Source of the DNA: Gimesia chilikensis
GTDB taxonomy: Bacteria; Planctomycetota; Planctomycetia; Planctomycetales; Planctomycetaceae
NCBI RefSeq assembly: GCF_008329715.1
Contig: NZ_VTSR01000010.1
Span: 1-64,000, forward strand
Direction of reading: 5' to 3'
DNA: 64,000 nt
This document shows positions 20,970 to 29,555 of the stretch, one piece after another; position 1 is the stretch's first letter, and the number at the start of each line of letters is the position of its first letter. The notes under the pieces are model-generated. The model did no database searches, was not told where the DNA came from, and saw only the letters and a list, made by a program, of their open reading frames with translations. A program made the position numbers and the translations under genes.

Positions 20970-21983
20970 ATGAGTCACGAAAGTAATTCGCCACAATATC
21001 GCATGGGACTTCCCATTCCACATTCCAAACTGGGCATGTGGCTCTTTCTGGCGACCGAGATCATGTTCTTTTCCGCCTTCATCGGGGCCTACATCGTCCT
21101 GCGTGCCGGCTCTCCCGGTTGGCCCACCGACCCCGACGTGACCCACCTGCGGATCTGGGCCGGCGGACTGAATACCTTCGTCCTGATTCTCTCCAGTTAC
21201 TTCGTCGTCATGGCCCTCGAAGGGATGAAGGCCCAAAACTTCTCCAAGGCACGCAAATACCTGCTGCTGACCTTCGTCCTGGGTTGTCTCTTCCTGGGAA
21301 TCAAATCCTACGAGTATGCCGGCAAATTCAAATACGATATTCTCCCCGGACACATTCCCGAAACGCCTCAGATGGCCATCGACAAATCGATGCGGGAGAT
21401 GAAGCAGGTCGTCGACAACCGCGTCATCGCCCTGGCTGGCGTCAAGGATCCGGAAAAAACCGAACCCACCGAAGAAGCGGAATCGGTCGAAGAAGCCGGC
21501 GTCACTGATGAAAAAACCGAAGCCATCGTGCCCCCGGTCGAAGAGCTCCGCCAACAGCTGCAGACAGAACTCTCAGCCGAAGACACTCCGGCAGCCCGTA
21601 AGAAAGAACTCCAGGCCTACTTCGATCTCGAGAGTGAATACCTGAAACTGAATAACCAGGCACTCGAAGAATCGATCACCGTTCCCGAAATGAACAAAGC
21701 CCTGGATACCCTGCGAGAAAACCCCGAATACGGTTCTCTCCTGGCCCCCGTGCATCACCTCCAACCCATTATTTATGGCAACCTCTTCGCTTCCGTCTAC
21801 TTCCTGCTCACCGGCTTTCACGCACTGCACGTCATCATCGGCATGCTCCTGTTCGCGATTGTCCTCGTCCAGGGAAAACGACTCTGCGAAAAGTGGAATG
21901 ACTATGTCGAAAATATCGGCCTCTACTGGCACTTCGTCGACCTGGTCTGGATCTTCCTGTTCCCGTTGATTTACATCCTTTGA
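20970..21983 (+). CDS. coxC: cytochrome c oxidase subunit III with a large soluble insertion
   Basis: This 337-residue subunit III has five predicted transmembrane helices, two before and three around an unusual insertion. The first part ([18 protein letters not shown]) and last part ([30 protein letters not shown]) are canonical. Residues about 128-262 form a hydrophilic Glu-rich segment with predicted helices and no counterpart in ordinary bacterial CoxC, which is about 200 residues long. The reading frame is open across the insertion and neighbouring genes are intact, so it is a true insertion. Its role is unknown; it would project from one membrane face, probably as a coiled-coil-like extension. 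Confidence 0.92.
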   Translation: MSHESNSPQYRMGLPIPHSKLGMWLFLATEIMFFSAFIGAYIVLRAGSPGWPTDPDVTHLRIWAGGLNTFVLILSSYFVVMALEGMKAQNFSKARKYLLLTFVLGCLFLGIKSYEYAGKFKYDILPGHIPETPQMAIDKSMREMKQVVDNRVIALAGVKDPEKTEPTEEAESVEEAGVTDEKTEAIVPPVEELRQQLQTELSAEDTPAARKKELQAYFDLESEYLKLNNQALEESITVPEMNKALDTLRENPEYGSLLAPVHHLQPIIYGNLFASVYFLLTGFHALHVIIGMLLFAIVLVQGKRLCEKWNDYVENIGLYWHFVDLVWIFLFPLIYIL

Positions 21984-22025
21984 TCATCCAGCGATCTCCT
22001 TCAAGTTCGGAAAGACCGAAGTAAG

Positions 22026-22436
22026 ATGTCCCAAGAACCAGCTCATCCCGCCTACAACGTCTATACGAAGATCTTCTACGCCCTCTGCTTCTGCACCGTG
22101 CTCTCGATTGTTTTCGACATCATCGACCTGCGCGAGAAAAACGTGGTCGGCATCAAGGGTGTCATCCTGCTGGCGTTCCTCGTGCTCGCCGTCGCCTGTG
22201 CCAAAGCTCTGTTCGTGCTGATCTACTTCATGCACCTCAAGTTTGAAGGCAAATGGAAATACGTTCTGCTTAGCCCGACGATCATCCTCGCCATGGGACT
22301 GACCATCGCCATGACCCCCGATATCGGCATTCATTACTACACCAGTGAAGCCCCCCAGATTGATTACCTGGAACAGGCACAGCAGGCCTCAGCCAACGCT
22401 GCGCCCGAACAGCCCGAAACGAGTCATGTTGAGTAA
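22026..22436 (+). CDS. coxD: cytochrome c oxidase subunit IV
   Basis: This is a prokaryotic subunit IV of the caa3/aa3 type: 136 residues with three transmembrane helices (about 16-35, 50-77 and 83-100). The segment KALFVLIYFMHLKFEGKWKY is typical of the family. The subunit has no cofactor and stabilises the complex. It lies 42 bp after coxC, and its last 11 nt overlap the start of the ABC transporter ATPase gene, suggesting that the transporter is translated from the same messenger. Confidence 0.9.
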   Translation: MSQEPAHPAYNVYTKIFYALCFCTVLSIVFDIIDLREKNVVGIKGVILLAFLVLAVACAKALFVLIYFMHLKFEGKWKYVLLSPTIILAMGLTIAMTPDIGIHYYTSEAPQIDYLEQAQQASANAAPEQPETSHVE

Positions 22437-23394
22437 CACGCTACCGCAGGAAACCGCCCGCGCGGCGCGGATCGTCGTGCAGGACATCTCGCACCATTAC
22501 GGGCAACGCCTCGCCCTGAACCAGCTCAGTTTCGAAGTCCACTCCGGTGAAATCTTCGGTCTGCTCGGTCCGAACGGTGGCGGAAAAACCACACTCTTTC
22601 GCCTGCTCTCGACCCTGCTCCCCCTGCAGGCTGGATCCGCCGAAATCGCGGGACTCGACCTGGCCACCCGGTCGCAGGAAATCCGTAACCTGATCGGCGT
22701 CACTTTTCAGTCACCCAGCCTGGACGGCAAACTTACGGTCCAGGAAAACCTCAAACACCAGGCCCACCTGTATGGCATCTCCGGAGCCCTCATGCGGGAC
22801 CGCATCGCCAATGCCCTGTCCCACCTGGGTCTGACCGACCGCAAAGGGGATCTGGCGGAATCCCTCTCGGGCGGCCTCAAGCGGCGCGTGGAAATCGCCA
22901 AAGGCCTGCTGCACTCTCCCCGCGTGCTCCTGCTCGACGAACCGAGTACCGGCCTCGACCCCGGTGCCCGGCACGACCTCTGGAAATATCTCAAACAACT
23001 CCAGCAGGAGAACGGCGTCACCATCCTGATCACCACACACCTCATGGAAGAAGCAGAACACTGTGACCGCCTGGGAATTTTGAACCGGGGCGAACTCGTC
23101 ACCTGTGGTACTCCCGATGAACTGCGAGCCTCGGTCGGCGGCGACTGCCTGACCATCCAGGCCGAGCATCCCGATGAACTCGCCCGACTCATCACCGAGA
23201 AGTTCGGCGTTACCCCACAGCGCATCAACGCCAGCCTGCGTCTGGAACACACCCGCGGTCACGAATTCCTCAAAGATCTGATCGACGCCTTTCCCGACCA
23301 GGTCACTTCCGTTTCCCTCGGCAAGCCGACACTGGAAGATGTCTTCATCCATGAAACCGGTCATCAGTTCTGGCAGGCGGAGGAATCGGAATGA
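22426..23394 (+). CDS. ABC-2 type transporter ATPase
   Basis: This 322-residue ABC ATPase is of the daunorubicin-resistance/NatA class. Walker A is GPNGGGKTT (48-56), the signature is LSGGLKRR, Walker B is VLLLDEPSTGLD, and the switch His is in TTHLMEEAEH. I use the ATG at 22426, which overlaps the end of coxD; in-frame codons further upstream fall inside coxD. It overlaps the permease gene by 4 nt (ATGA). Such pairs export lipids, drugs or cofactors; the position inside the cox cluster suggests a role in oxidase assembly, but no substrate is evident. Confidence 0.92.
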   Translation: MLSNTLPQETARAARIVVQDISHHYGQRLALNQLSFEVHSGEIFGLLGPNGGGKTTLFRLLSTLLPLQAGSAEIAGLDLATRSQEIRNLIGVTFQSPSLDGKLTVQENLKHQAHLYGISGALMRDRIANALSHLGLTDRKGDLAESLSGGLKRRVEIAKGLLHSPRVLLLDEPSTGLDPGARHDLWKYLKQLQQENGVTILITTHLMEEAEHCDRLGILNRGELVTCGTPDELRASVGGDCLTIQAEHPDELARLITEKFGVTPQRINASLRLEHTRGHEFLKDLIDAFPDQVTSVSLGKPTLEDVFIHETGHQFWQAEESE

Positions 23395-24242
23395 ATCAGA
23401 ACATGCCCGCTGACCACAAGCCCGCATTCGTCCTGCCGATCCTGACACTCGCCCACCGCGAGGTCGTCCGCTTTGTCAGACAGCGCACCCGCGTCATCGG
23501 AGCCCTGATCCAACCGGTCCTGTTCTGGATCCTCTTCGGAGCCGGACTTCGCGGATCGTTTCAGGCCCCCGCCTGGGCGCCTGCCGGCATGACCTATCAG
23601 GAATACTTCTTCCCCGGCGTCGCCGTGATGATTTTGATGTTTACCGCCATCTTCTCCACGATCTCGATCATCGAAGACCGCAAAGAAGGCTTCCTGCAGG
23701 GCGTTCTCGTCGCACCGGTTCCCCGCGCCTCGATCGTACTGGGCAAGCTGCTGGGCGGCACGATTCTGGCCGTTTTACAAGCTGTCCTGTTCCTTTTCCT
23801 GGGACCTTTGCTGAATCTCGTGGGACTGGCCCCCGACTTTGAAACAGGTGTCACCCTCTCCGGTCTGATTCCGTTGATTCTGTTTCTGTTCCTGCTCGGC
23901 TTCAGTCTGACCGCTTTAGGCTACCTCATCGCCTGGCCCATGGAATCGACACAGGGCTTTCATGCCATCATGTCGGTCTTCCTGATGCCCATGTGGCTGC
24001 TCTCAGGCTCCTTTTTCCCCGCGGGTGATTCGGGCTGGCTCTCGTGGATCATTCGCGCCAACCCCTTAACCTACGGCGTCACCGGTCTCCGCCGGATTCT
24101 GTCGTCTGCAGAAACGCTCCCGACAGCGCCCGGCAATCCGTCAATGATTGTCTGCCTGACCGTCACCGCCGTCGTGTGTATAATCTATGTAGTTCTTGCC
24201 ATCTGGATGACCGGAAAGCGGGCCACCCGTAACGCCCGTTGA
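23391..24242 (+). CDS. ABC-2 type transporter permease
   Basis: The 283-residue permease has six predicted transmembrane helices and belongs to the ABC2_membrane family. The conserved FFPGVAVMILMFTAIFSTIS region and the C-terminal IIRANPLTYGVTGLRRIL motif are both seen. It would form a homodimeric channel with the ATPase encoded immediately upstream (4-nt overlap). It is followed at once by the SCO1-DUF420 gene. The substrate is unknown. Confidence 0.92.
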   Translation: MNQNMPADHKPAFVLPILTLAHREVVRFVRQRTRVIGALIQPVLFWILFGAGLRGSFQAPAWAPAGMTYQEYFFPGVAVMILMFTAIFSTISIIEDRKEGFLQGVLVAPVPRASIVLGKLLGGTILAVLQAVLFLFLGPLLNLVGLAPDFETGVTLSGLIPLILFLFLLGFSLTALGYLIAWPMESTQGFHAIMSVFLMPMWLLSGSFFPAGDSGWLSWIIRANPLTYGVTGLRRILSSAETLPTAPGNPSMIVCLTVTAVVCIIYVVLAIWMTGKRATRNAR

Positions 24243-24280
24243 ATCACACCGACCATCAAACGAGATTTGAAGTATTCAAA

Positions 24281-25681
24281 ATGACTGAAACACCAAACAA
24301 ACCTCCCCGCCGCATTCCGCTGATTCTGACGATTTCGCTCTGGGTTCTCGTCGCCGTCAGTGCCTTCGCCACCTGGCAGCTCAAGAAGCAGAGCGACCTG
24401 GCTCTCGAACAGCGCAAGGCCGAACAGGCGGCCCGGGCTGAGGCGGAAGAAAATACAGAAGAGACCGAAGAAATCAGCGTCAAAGGTCCCATCTGGCCCA
24501 AGGAAGGGATCGAAGATTTCACGCTCACTGAACGCAGTGGTAAAACCATCACGAAGAAAGACCTGCTGGGGAAACCCTGGGTCGCCTGCTTCGTCTTCAC
24601 CCGCTGCGCCGGTCCCTGCCCCCGCGTCTCCGGCCAGTTCTACCAGCTGCAGAAAGATCTCAAAGACCTCGACTTCCGTCTGGTCACGATTACCGTCGAC
24701 CCCAATCATGACACTCCCGAAGTCCTCTCGCAATACGCCGAGCTGATGGGCGCCGATCCCGAGAAATGGCTCTTCCTCACCGGCGACCAGAAAGAGATCT
24801 TCCACCTCATCGAAAAAAGTTTTCTGATGCCCGTGGAGGAAAATGTCGGCCCTGCCCGCAAGCCTGGCTTTGAAGTCATTCACACCACCAACGTGATGCT
24901 CGTCGGCCCCGATGGCCGCGTGCTCCAGAAGTTCAACGCCGTCAACGACGCTGAAATGGCCGAGCTCCGCCGCGAAGTCCGCAAGCTCGTCAAAGAAGAA
25001 TCGAAAGACAAAACAGACTCAAAGAAGAAAGCAGAAGCCCCCGCCAAAGAAGAACCCAAGCCAGTCGCAAAGCCTCCGGCCAAAGCGGGTATGATCTCTT
25101 TGAGCACCTTGCTGCTCCCCCTGCTGCTGGCACAGTCTGAAACCGAATCCGCCCCCGCTGCCCCTACGGAACCGGTTGAAGTCGAAACGGAAACCGTCGA
25201 GACTGTCACCAAAGCAGGCCCAGCAGGTCAGGCTCCCGACTGGGTTATGCAACTCCCCACCGTCAACGCCGCTCTGAACGGACTGGCCACGATTCTGCTG
25301 ATGGTCGGCTACGGATTCATCCGCAAAGGGGAACGGGAGAAACACAAGAAGACGATGCTCACCGCGTTTGGTACATCGGTCCTGTTTCTGGTCTTCTATC
25401 TGATCTACCACTTTGCCTTGCAGAGTTACACCGGCGATGCCTCCCGTAAATTTCAGGGAGAAGGCCTGATTCGCCCCGTGTATTATTTCATTCTGATCAC
25501 GCACGTGGTCCTGGCCGCCGCGGTGCCTGTCCTCGCCTGGATGACAATCCGCCGCGGACTCAAACAGCAGTGGGAAGCACACCGCCGCATCGCCAAAATC
25601 ACATTTCCAATCTGGCTGTATGTCTCCATCACCGGCGTGGTAATCTATTTCATGCTTTATCATCTGCCCGGAGCCGCCTGA
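24281..25681 (+). CDS. SCO1/SenC copper chaperone fused to a DUF420 membrane domain
   Basis: The 466-residue protein has two domains. After one N-terminal transmembrane helix (about 11-33), residues 70-250 are a thioredoxin-like SCO domain with the copper ligands C109-x3-C113 (TRCAGPCPRV) and His201 (EVIHTTNVML), as used to load the CuA centre. A Lys/Pro/Ala-rich linker and a short hydrophobic segment (about 268-282) lead to a four-helix DUF420 domain (about 320-466) with conserved His in LIYHFAL, LITHVVLA, EAHRRIAK and MLYHLPG. SCO and DUF420 are often separate neighbouring genes. I chose ATG 24281; a TTG at 24239 overlaps the permease stop and would add 14 residues. Confidence 0.9.
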   Translation: MTETPNKPPRRIPLILTISLWVLVAVSAFATWQLKKQSDLALEQRKAEQAARAEAEENTEETEEISVKGPIWPKEGIEDFTLTERSGKTITKKDLLGKPWVACFVFTRCAGPCPRVSGQFYQLQKDLKDLDFRLVTITVDPNHDTPEVLSQYAELMGADPEKWLFLTGDQKEIFHLIEKSFLMPVEENVGPARKPGFEVIHTTNVMLVGPDGRVLQKFNAVNDAEMAELRREVRKLVKEESKDKTDSKKKAEAPAKEEPKPVAKPPAKAGMISLSTLLLPLLLAQSETESAPAAPTEPVEVETETVETVTKAGPAGQAPDWVMQLPTVNAALNGLATILLMVGYGFIRKGEREKHKKTMLTAFGTSVLFLVFYLIYHFALQSYTGDASRKFQGEGLIRPVYYFILITHVVLAAAVPVLAWMTIRRGLKQQWEAHRRIAKITFPIWLYVSITGVVIYFMLYHLPGAA

Positions 25682-25767
25682 TCGAACCAGTAATCATTTG
25701 GCACAGCCCCGCCGGTCTGTTATCCTGATAATATCAAAGACGTTCCCGTTAACCGAGTTTCATCATC

Positions 25768-26106
25768 ATGTGCAAACGATTTCGATTCCTGCGATCCTGT
25801 TTACTGGCCACAGCCCTGCTTGGCCTGTTCTCCAGTCCTGCGCTGATTCGTCCTGCTCAAGCCTGCCCGATGTGCAAAGAGCTGAACGAAACCGATGATC
25901 GCAAACCCCGGGCTTACATGTATAGCATCGCTTTCATGCTCGCCATGCCCGCCATGATCTTCAGCGGTTTCGGCGTTGCCTTCTACAAAATGAACCGCCG
26001 CGAACAGGATGCACTCCACAATTACGAAAACAACCGGGACCCGCAGCAGTCTGCCGCAGATCCCGGTTCGAATTCGATTATGGATTCAGATCGCTCGCAC
26101 GATTAG
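25768..26106 (+). CDS. small exported membrane protein with a CPMC motif
   Basis: The 112-residue protein has a signal peptide (cleavage probably after RPAQA near 32), then C33-P-M-C36-K at the start of the mature chain, one transmembrane helix (about 51-73) and a hydrophilic tail that is probably cytoplasmic. The CxxC at the membrane surface could bind metal or take part in thiol exchange. It is the last plus-strand gene of the respiratory cluster, and its stop overlaps the stop of the opposing gene by 4 nt (26103-26106). A role in copper or heme handling for the oxidase is inference from position only. Confidence 0.75.
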   Translation: MCKRFRFLRSCLLATALLGLFSSPALIRPAQACPMCKELNETDDRKPRAYMYSIAFMLAMPAMIFSGFGVAFYKMNRREQDALHNYENNRDPQQSAADPGSNSIMDSDRSHD

Positions 26107-27047
26107 TTCAAAGGCTGGCGACGCGGAGTATTCCAGACGGTCGCAGCCGATGGTGCAGGACGGAAAGCACCTCTCGCAGCAGCACTCCGTGAAGCAGAAT
26201 CATCATAGGCGGATGTCGCCGGAGTCGCATTCAGCGAAGGAATCGTCTGCCAGTCGGAACCGGAATTTGAAGTCAGCTGTGGTACCTGTAGCATGGCAGG
26301 ACTGGGAGGCAGAGCCGGACCAGAAATCGGATAAGTTCCCACACTGGCAGTGCTCGCGTATGAAGTCGTCGCCCCCGTTCCCCAGGAAGCAGCCGGCTGT
26401 GCAGTCACAGTAGGTGCCAGAGTCGGGTAGGCTCCCAGATCCAGCGACGTGGAAGACATCGGAGTCGGTGTCGGCACGGTCGAAGGAGCAGGTGTCGGTG
26501 TGGAAGGAATCACAGTTGGCGAAGGACTGATCATCGAAGGCAGTCCGTTCATACCATTCACACAATCCGTGCAGGTTGACTGAGGAGTCATCACCTGAAC
26601 CCGTTTGCGAACCTGGTAAGGCTGACGCACGTAAGTGGTTTCCTGACGATAGCAGGTCTGAGGAATCTGCTTGGTCACCATTTTGGGAACCCAGACTCGC
26701 TGCCAGCAACCTTCATCCACGGTCACCTGACGATAAGTCGTCACAGGCACGTTCCGTGTCTGAGGAATCATACGGTATTCGGTACAGATAATGTCCTGGT
26801 AACAGATCTGCGGCGGAGGCGGAGTACACACGCCCGGGCAGCAGGAAGTGACAGGAGCACAACGACGGAAATAACGCCGGGCCAGTTTGCGACAACGATG
26901 TCCACAACGGCTGTGCTGCGGATAATAACAACCCATGCCACCACGGTTAAATAATCTGCGAAACAGATGCGCGTCGGCTTCGTTACTATCAGCAAAAATC
27001 AGAAACAGTGATGCGACTACAATGACATTTCGAATCCAGGGGGACAT
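26103..27047 (-). CDS. exported Cys-rich protein with Ser/Thr/Pro-rich C-terminus
   Basis: The 314-residue protein belongs to no family I can name. It starts at ATG 27047 with AAGGAG 7 nt upstream. A signal peptide ends near residue 25 (EADA). The region about 35-165 is rich in Cys, Tyr, Val and Arg, with recurring patterns such as VPVTTYRQV and VPKMVTKQIPQTCYRQ that resemble short repeats of planctomycete surface proteins. The remaining half is low-complexity Ser/Thr/Pro/Ala sequence. Disulfide-linked envelope structure is a reasonable guess. The in-frame sequence upstream of the ATG is unlikely to be coding. Confidence 0.75.
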   Translation of the reverse strand: MSPWIRNVIVVASLFLIFADSNEADAHLFRRLFNRGGMGCYYPQHSRCGHRCRKLARRYFRRCAPVTSCCPGVCTPPPPQICYQDIICTEYRMIPQTRNVPVTTYRQVTVDEGCWQRVWVPKMVTKQIPQTCYRQETTYVRQPYQVRKRVQVMTPQSTCTDCVNGMNGLPSMISPSPTVIPSTPTPAPSTVPTPTPMSSTSLDLGAYPTLAPTVTAQPAASWGTGATTSYASTASVGTYPISGPALPPSPAMLQVPQLTSNSGSDWQTIPSLNATPATSAYDDSASRSAAARGAFRPAPSAATVWNTPRRQPLN

Positions 27048-27366
27048 CGAAAAACTCCTTTTTTGACTAAGTGTGCTGAAAGGCACTCCTTGATTTCGTT
27101 CCTGTTTCAGACTCACTGAAACCTGGGTTCCCCGAATGAGGTTCCCGAACGAATAACCCACCGTTCTTCTTTATCGGCATAATCGTTAAAGTCGCTTTAT
27201 TTTAAATTTCCGGAATTCCAAAATTCATTCACTCCCGGTACCGGTGACATTTACCCCCGTTTTTGAGAAGATAGGGAGATTGAATCCGGGCAGCACCACC
27301 TTGCTCGCACCTAACATCATTCTATTCCAGTACTTAACACACTAGAACACCCCCAAAGGAACCCCC

Positions 27367-27687
27367 ATGGCAGACACACAACTGGCTCATATGGTCTATT
27401 TCACCCTCAATGACGGCTCTCCGGAAGCAATCCAGGCCATGGTGGACGCCTGTCACAAATATCTCAAAGATCATCCCGGCGTCGTCTACTTTTCCGCCGG
27501 CCAGCGTGGCCCCGAGTTCCAGCGAGAAGTGAATAATCAGGAATTTCACGTCGCTCTGAACGTGGTCTTCGACAGCAAGGAATCGCACGACATCTACCAG
27601 ACCGCTCCCGATCACCTGAAATTCATCGAAGAGAACAAAGCCTCCTGGGCCAAAGTCCAGGTCTGTGACAGCTACGTCACCAGCTGA
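27367..27687 (+). CDS. Dabb-family (stress-responsive alpha/beta barrel) protein
   Basis: This 106-residue single-domain protein is of the dimeric alpha-beta barrel Dabb family. Family features are LAHMVYFTL at the first strand, a long first helix (EAIQAMVDACHKYLKDH), FHVALNVVFDS for the third strand and HLKFIEENKASWAKVQVCDS at the end. Characterised relatives are stress-induced or cyclases; most have no known substrate. AAAGGAA precedes the ATG by about 7 nt. It stands alone, convergent with the ABC importer genes. Confidence 0.88.
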   Translation: MADTQLAHMVYFTLNDGSPEAIQAMVDACHKYLKDHPGVVYFSAGQRGPEFQREVNNQEFHVALNVVFDSKESHDIYQTAPDHLKFIEENKASWAKVQVCDSYVTS

Positions 27688-27706
27688 TCCGCGACTCGCA
27701 TTTCGC

Positions 27707-28483
27707 TCACAGCAGGGGAACCACCAGCGGCGTCTGGTATTCCGGATGGGGCACTACTTTGACCCGGGTCTGATAGACCTCGCTCAAACGCGCTTCCGTC
27801 AGAACCTCCGCCGCGGTTCCCAACGCAGCGATCTCGCCTCCGGCCAGTAACACAATCTGGTCGGCAAAACAGCTGGCCAGGTTCAGATCGTGAATTGTCA
27901 GCAACACCGTCAACTCCCGCTCATGGGCCAGATCGCGGATCAGTGACAGCACCTCTACCTGGTATTTCAGATCGAGGCCCGTTGTCGGCTCATCCAGGCA
28001 GAGTACCTTGGTCTGCTGAACCAGCGCCCGGGCAATCAGCGTCCGCCGCCATTCCCCGCCGGAGATCTCGGTAATCTTCTTCGCCCGCAGTTCTGTCAAT
28101 CCGGTCTGCGCCAGCGCCGTCTCGACATGCTCCGCATCCTCTCCACTAAACGGCTGCACCCAGCCCCGATGCGCCGAGCGTCCCAGTTGCACGGTCTCTT
28201 CAATCGTCATCGGCCACTGAGGCATCTCCAGCTGTGGGGCCAGTGCCAGTTTCTGGGCCATCTCCCGTCGCGAGAGTCGCTGCACATCCTGACCTTCCAC
28301 CAGGATCGTCCCCTGCTGCACTGCGATCAACTGAAACAGCGCACGCAGCAGGGTCGTCTTCCCCGACCCGTTGGGTCCGAGCAGCACCAGTACCTTACCC
28401 GGCTCCACTGCCAGTGAAACCTGATGCAGAACTTCCTGGTTGGGATAGCCGCACGTCACATTCTCCAGTTGAATTTCAGGCAT
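27707..28483 (-). CDS. btuD: cobalamin/iron-siderophore type ABC importer ATPase
   Basis: This 258-residue ATPase belongs to the FecE/BtuD/FhuC class. Walker A is GPNGSGKTT (36-44), the signature is ISGGEWRRTL, Walker B is VLCLDEPTTGLD, and the H-loop is TIHDLN. It is the last gene of a three-gene transporter (binding protein, permease, ATPase) on the minus strand, 10 bp from the permease. The binding protein looks most like the cobalamin type, and metE lies upstream, so B12 uptake is favoured over siderophore uptake, but sequence alone does not settle it. Confidence 0.85.
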   Translation of the reverse strand: MPEIQLENVTCGYPNQEVLHQVSLAVEPGKVLVLLGPNGSGKTTLLRALFQLIAVQQGTILVEGQDVQRLSRREMAQKLALAPQLEMPQWPMTIEETVQLGRSAHRGWVQPFSGEDAEHVETALAQTGLTELRAKKITEISGGEWRRTLIARALVQQTKVLCLDEPTTGLDLKYQVEVLSLIRDLAHERELTVLLTIHDLNLASCFADQIVLLAGGEIAALGTAAEVLTEARLSEVYQTRVKVVPHPEYQTPLVVPLL

Positions 28484-28493
28484 GGGAAACCTT

Positions 28494-29534
28494 TCACATC
28501 GTCTGTCGGCCGCGGCTGATCAGCAGGAACAGAAAAAACGGACAGCCCATCAAGGCAGTCACCACACCCACCGGGATCTCCGTCGGCGCAATCACGGTCC
28601 GCGCCAGCGTGTCGGCAATCACCAGTAGTGTCGCCCCGAGTAACGCACTGCCCGGAATCAGCAGTCCGTGTCTCGGGCCCAAAAGAATACGCGTCATGTG
28701 CGGTGCCATCAGTCCCAGAAATCCGATCACCCCCGACACCGACACACAGGCCGCCGTACACAACGTGGCCGCCGCTAAAATCAACAACCGCACCTTACCG
28801 CTCGGCAGCCCCAGTGACATCGCCGTCTCATCCCCGAATGACAACAGATCCAAAGGCCGTGACAACATCCACAATAGACCGCCGCTCACCAGGATCACCG
28901 GACCGGCAATCGCGATTTCATTCCAGTGTCTGCCGGAAAAGCTCCCCAGCAGCCAGTTGAAAATCGTATTCAGCATCTCATGATTCAGAAACATGATCAG
29001 CGAAACCAGCGCTCCGGTAAAACTGCTGAGCGCCATCCCCGCCAAAATCAACGTCAACAGCGGCGCACTTCGTCCCAGGTTACTGAGCGAGGCAATCACA
29101 AACACAGCCCCGACAATCAGCATCGCCCCGCCAAACGCCGCCAGGATCAGCCAGGGCACCTGACCGGTGCTCGTGATGACTGTCACACTTCCCGCCAGAC
29201 AGAGCAAAGCGAGTGTCGCCCCCAAAGCGGCACCGCTCGAAGCACCAATCACAAACGGATCGGCCAGCGGATTCCGAAACACTCCCTGAAATGCAGCGCC
29301 CGCAATCGCCAGCCCGGCACCGACACAAGCCGCCAGCACTACTCGCGGCAATCGGATCTGCCATAGAATCGTCTCGATCTGCGCGCCGGCTTCGGCGCCC
29401 GTCAGACCCTGCCAGATCTCGGACAGTGACAACTCCACCGCACCAAAATGAATTCCCACCAGCAGCGCCAGCAGCAGCCCTCCCAGGAACGGGAGTATCC
29501 GCCAGACAGCAAAACGGGGTTGCGTGGGTCTCAC
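28494..29534 (-). CDS. btuC: FecCD-family ABC importer permease
   Basis: This 346-residue permease has about ten transmembrane helices and is of the BtuC/FecCD family. The conserved GAAFQGVFRNPLADPFVIG region, the central LILAGMALSSFTGALVSLI helix and GLMAPHMTRILLGPRHGLL, the coupling region that contacts the ATPase, are all present. It lies between the binding-protein gene (21-bp gap) and the ATPase gene (10-bp gap) and would form the homodimeric translocation pore. The substrate is inferred as cobalamin from the neighbouring genes. Confidence 0.9.
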   Translation of the reverse strand: MRPTQPRFAVWRILPFLGGLLLALLVGIHFGAVELSLSEIWQGLTGAEAGAQIETILWQIRLPRVVLAACVGAGLAIAGAAFQGVFRNPLADPFVIGASSGAALGATLALLCLAGSVTVITSTGQVPWLILAAFGGAMLIVGAVFVIASLSNLGRSAPLLTLILAGMALSSFTGALVSLIMFLNHEMLNTIFNWLLGSFSGRHWNEIAIAGPVILVSGGLLWMLSRPLDLLSFGDETAMSLGLPSGKVRLLILAAATLCTAACVSVSGVIGFLGLMAPHMTRILLGPRHGLLIPGSALLGATLLVIADTLARTVIAPTEIPVGVVTALMGCPFFLFLLISRGRQTM

Positions 29535-29555
29535 CTGCAGAATCCACTCTCAAGC

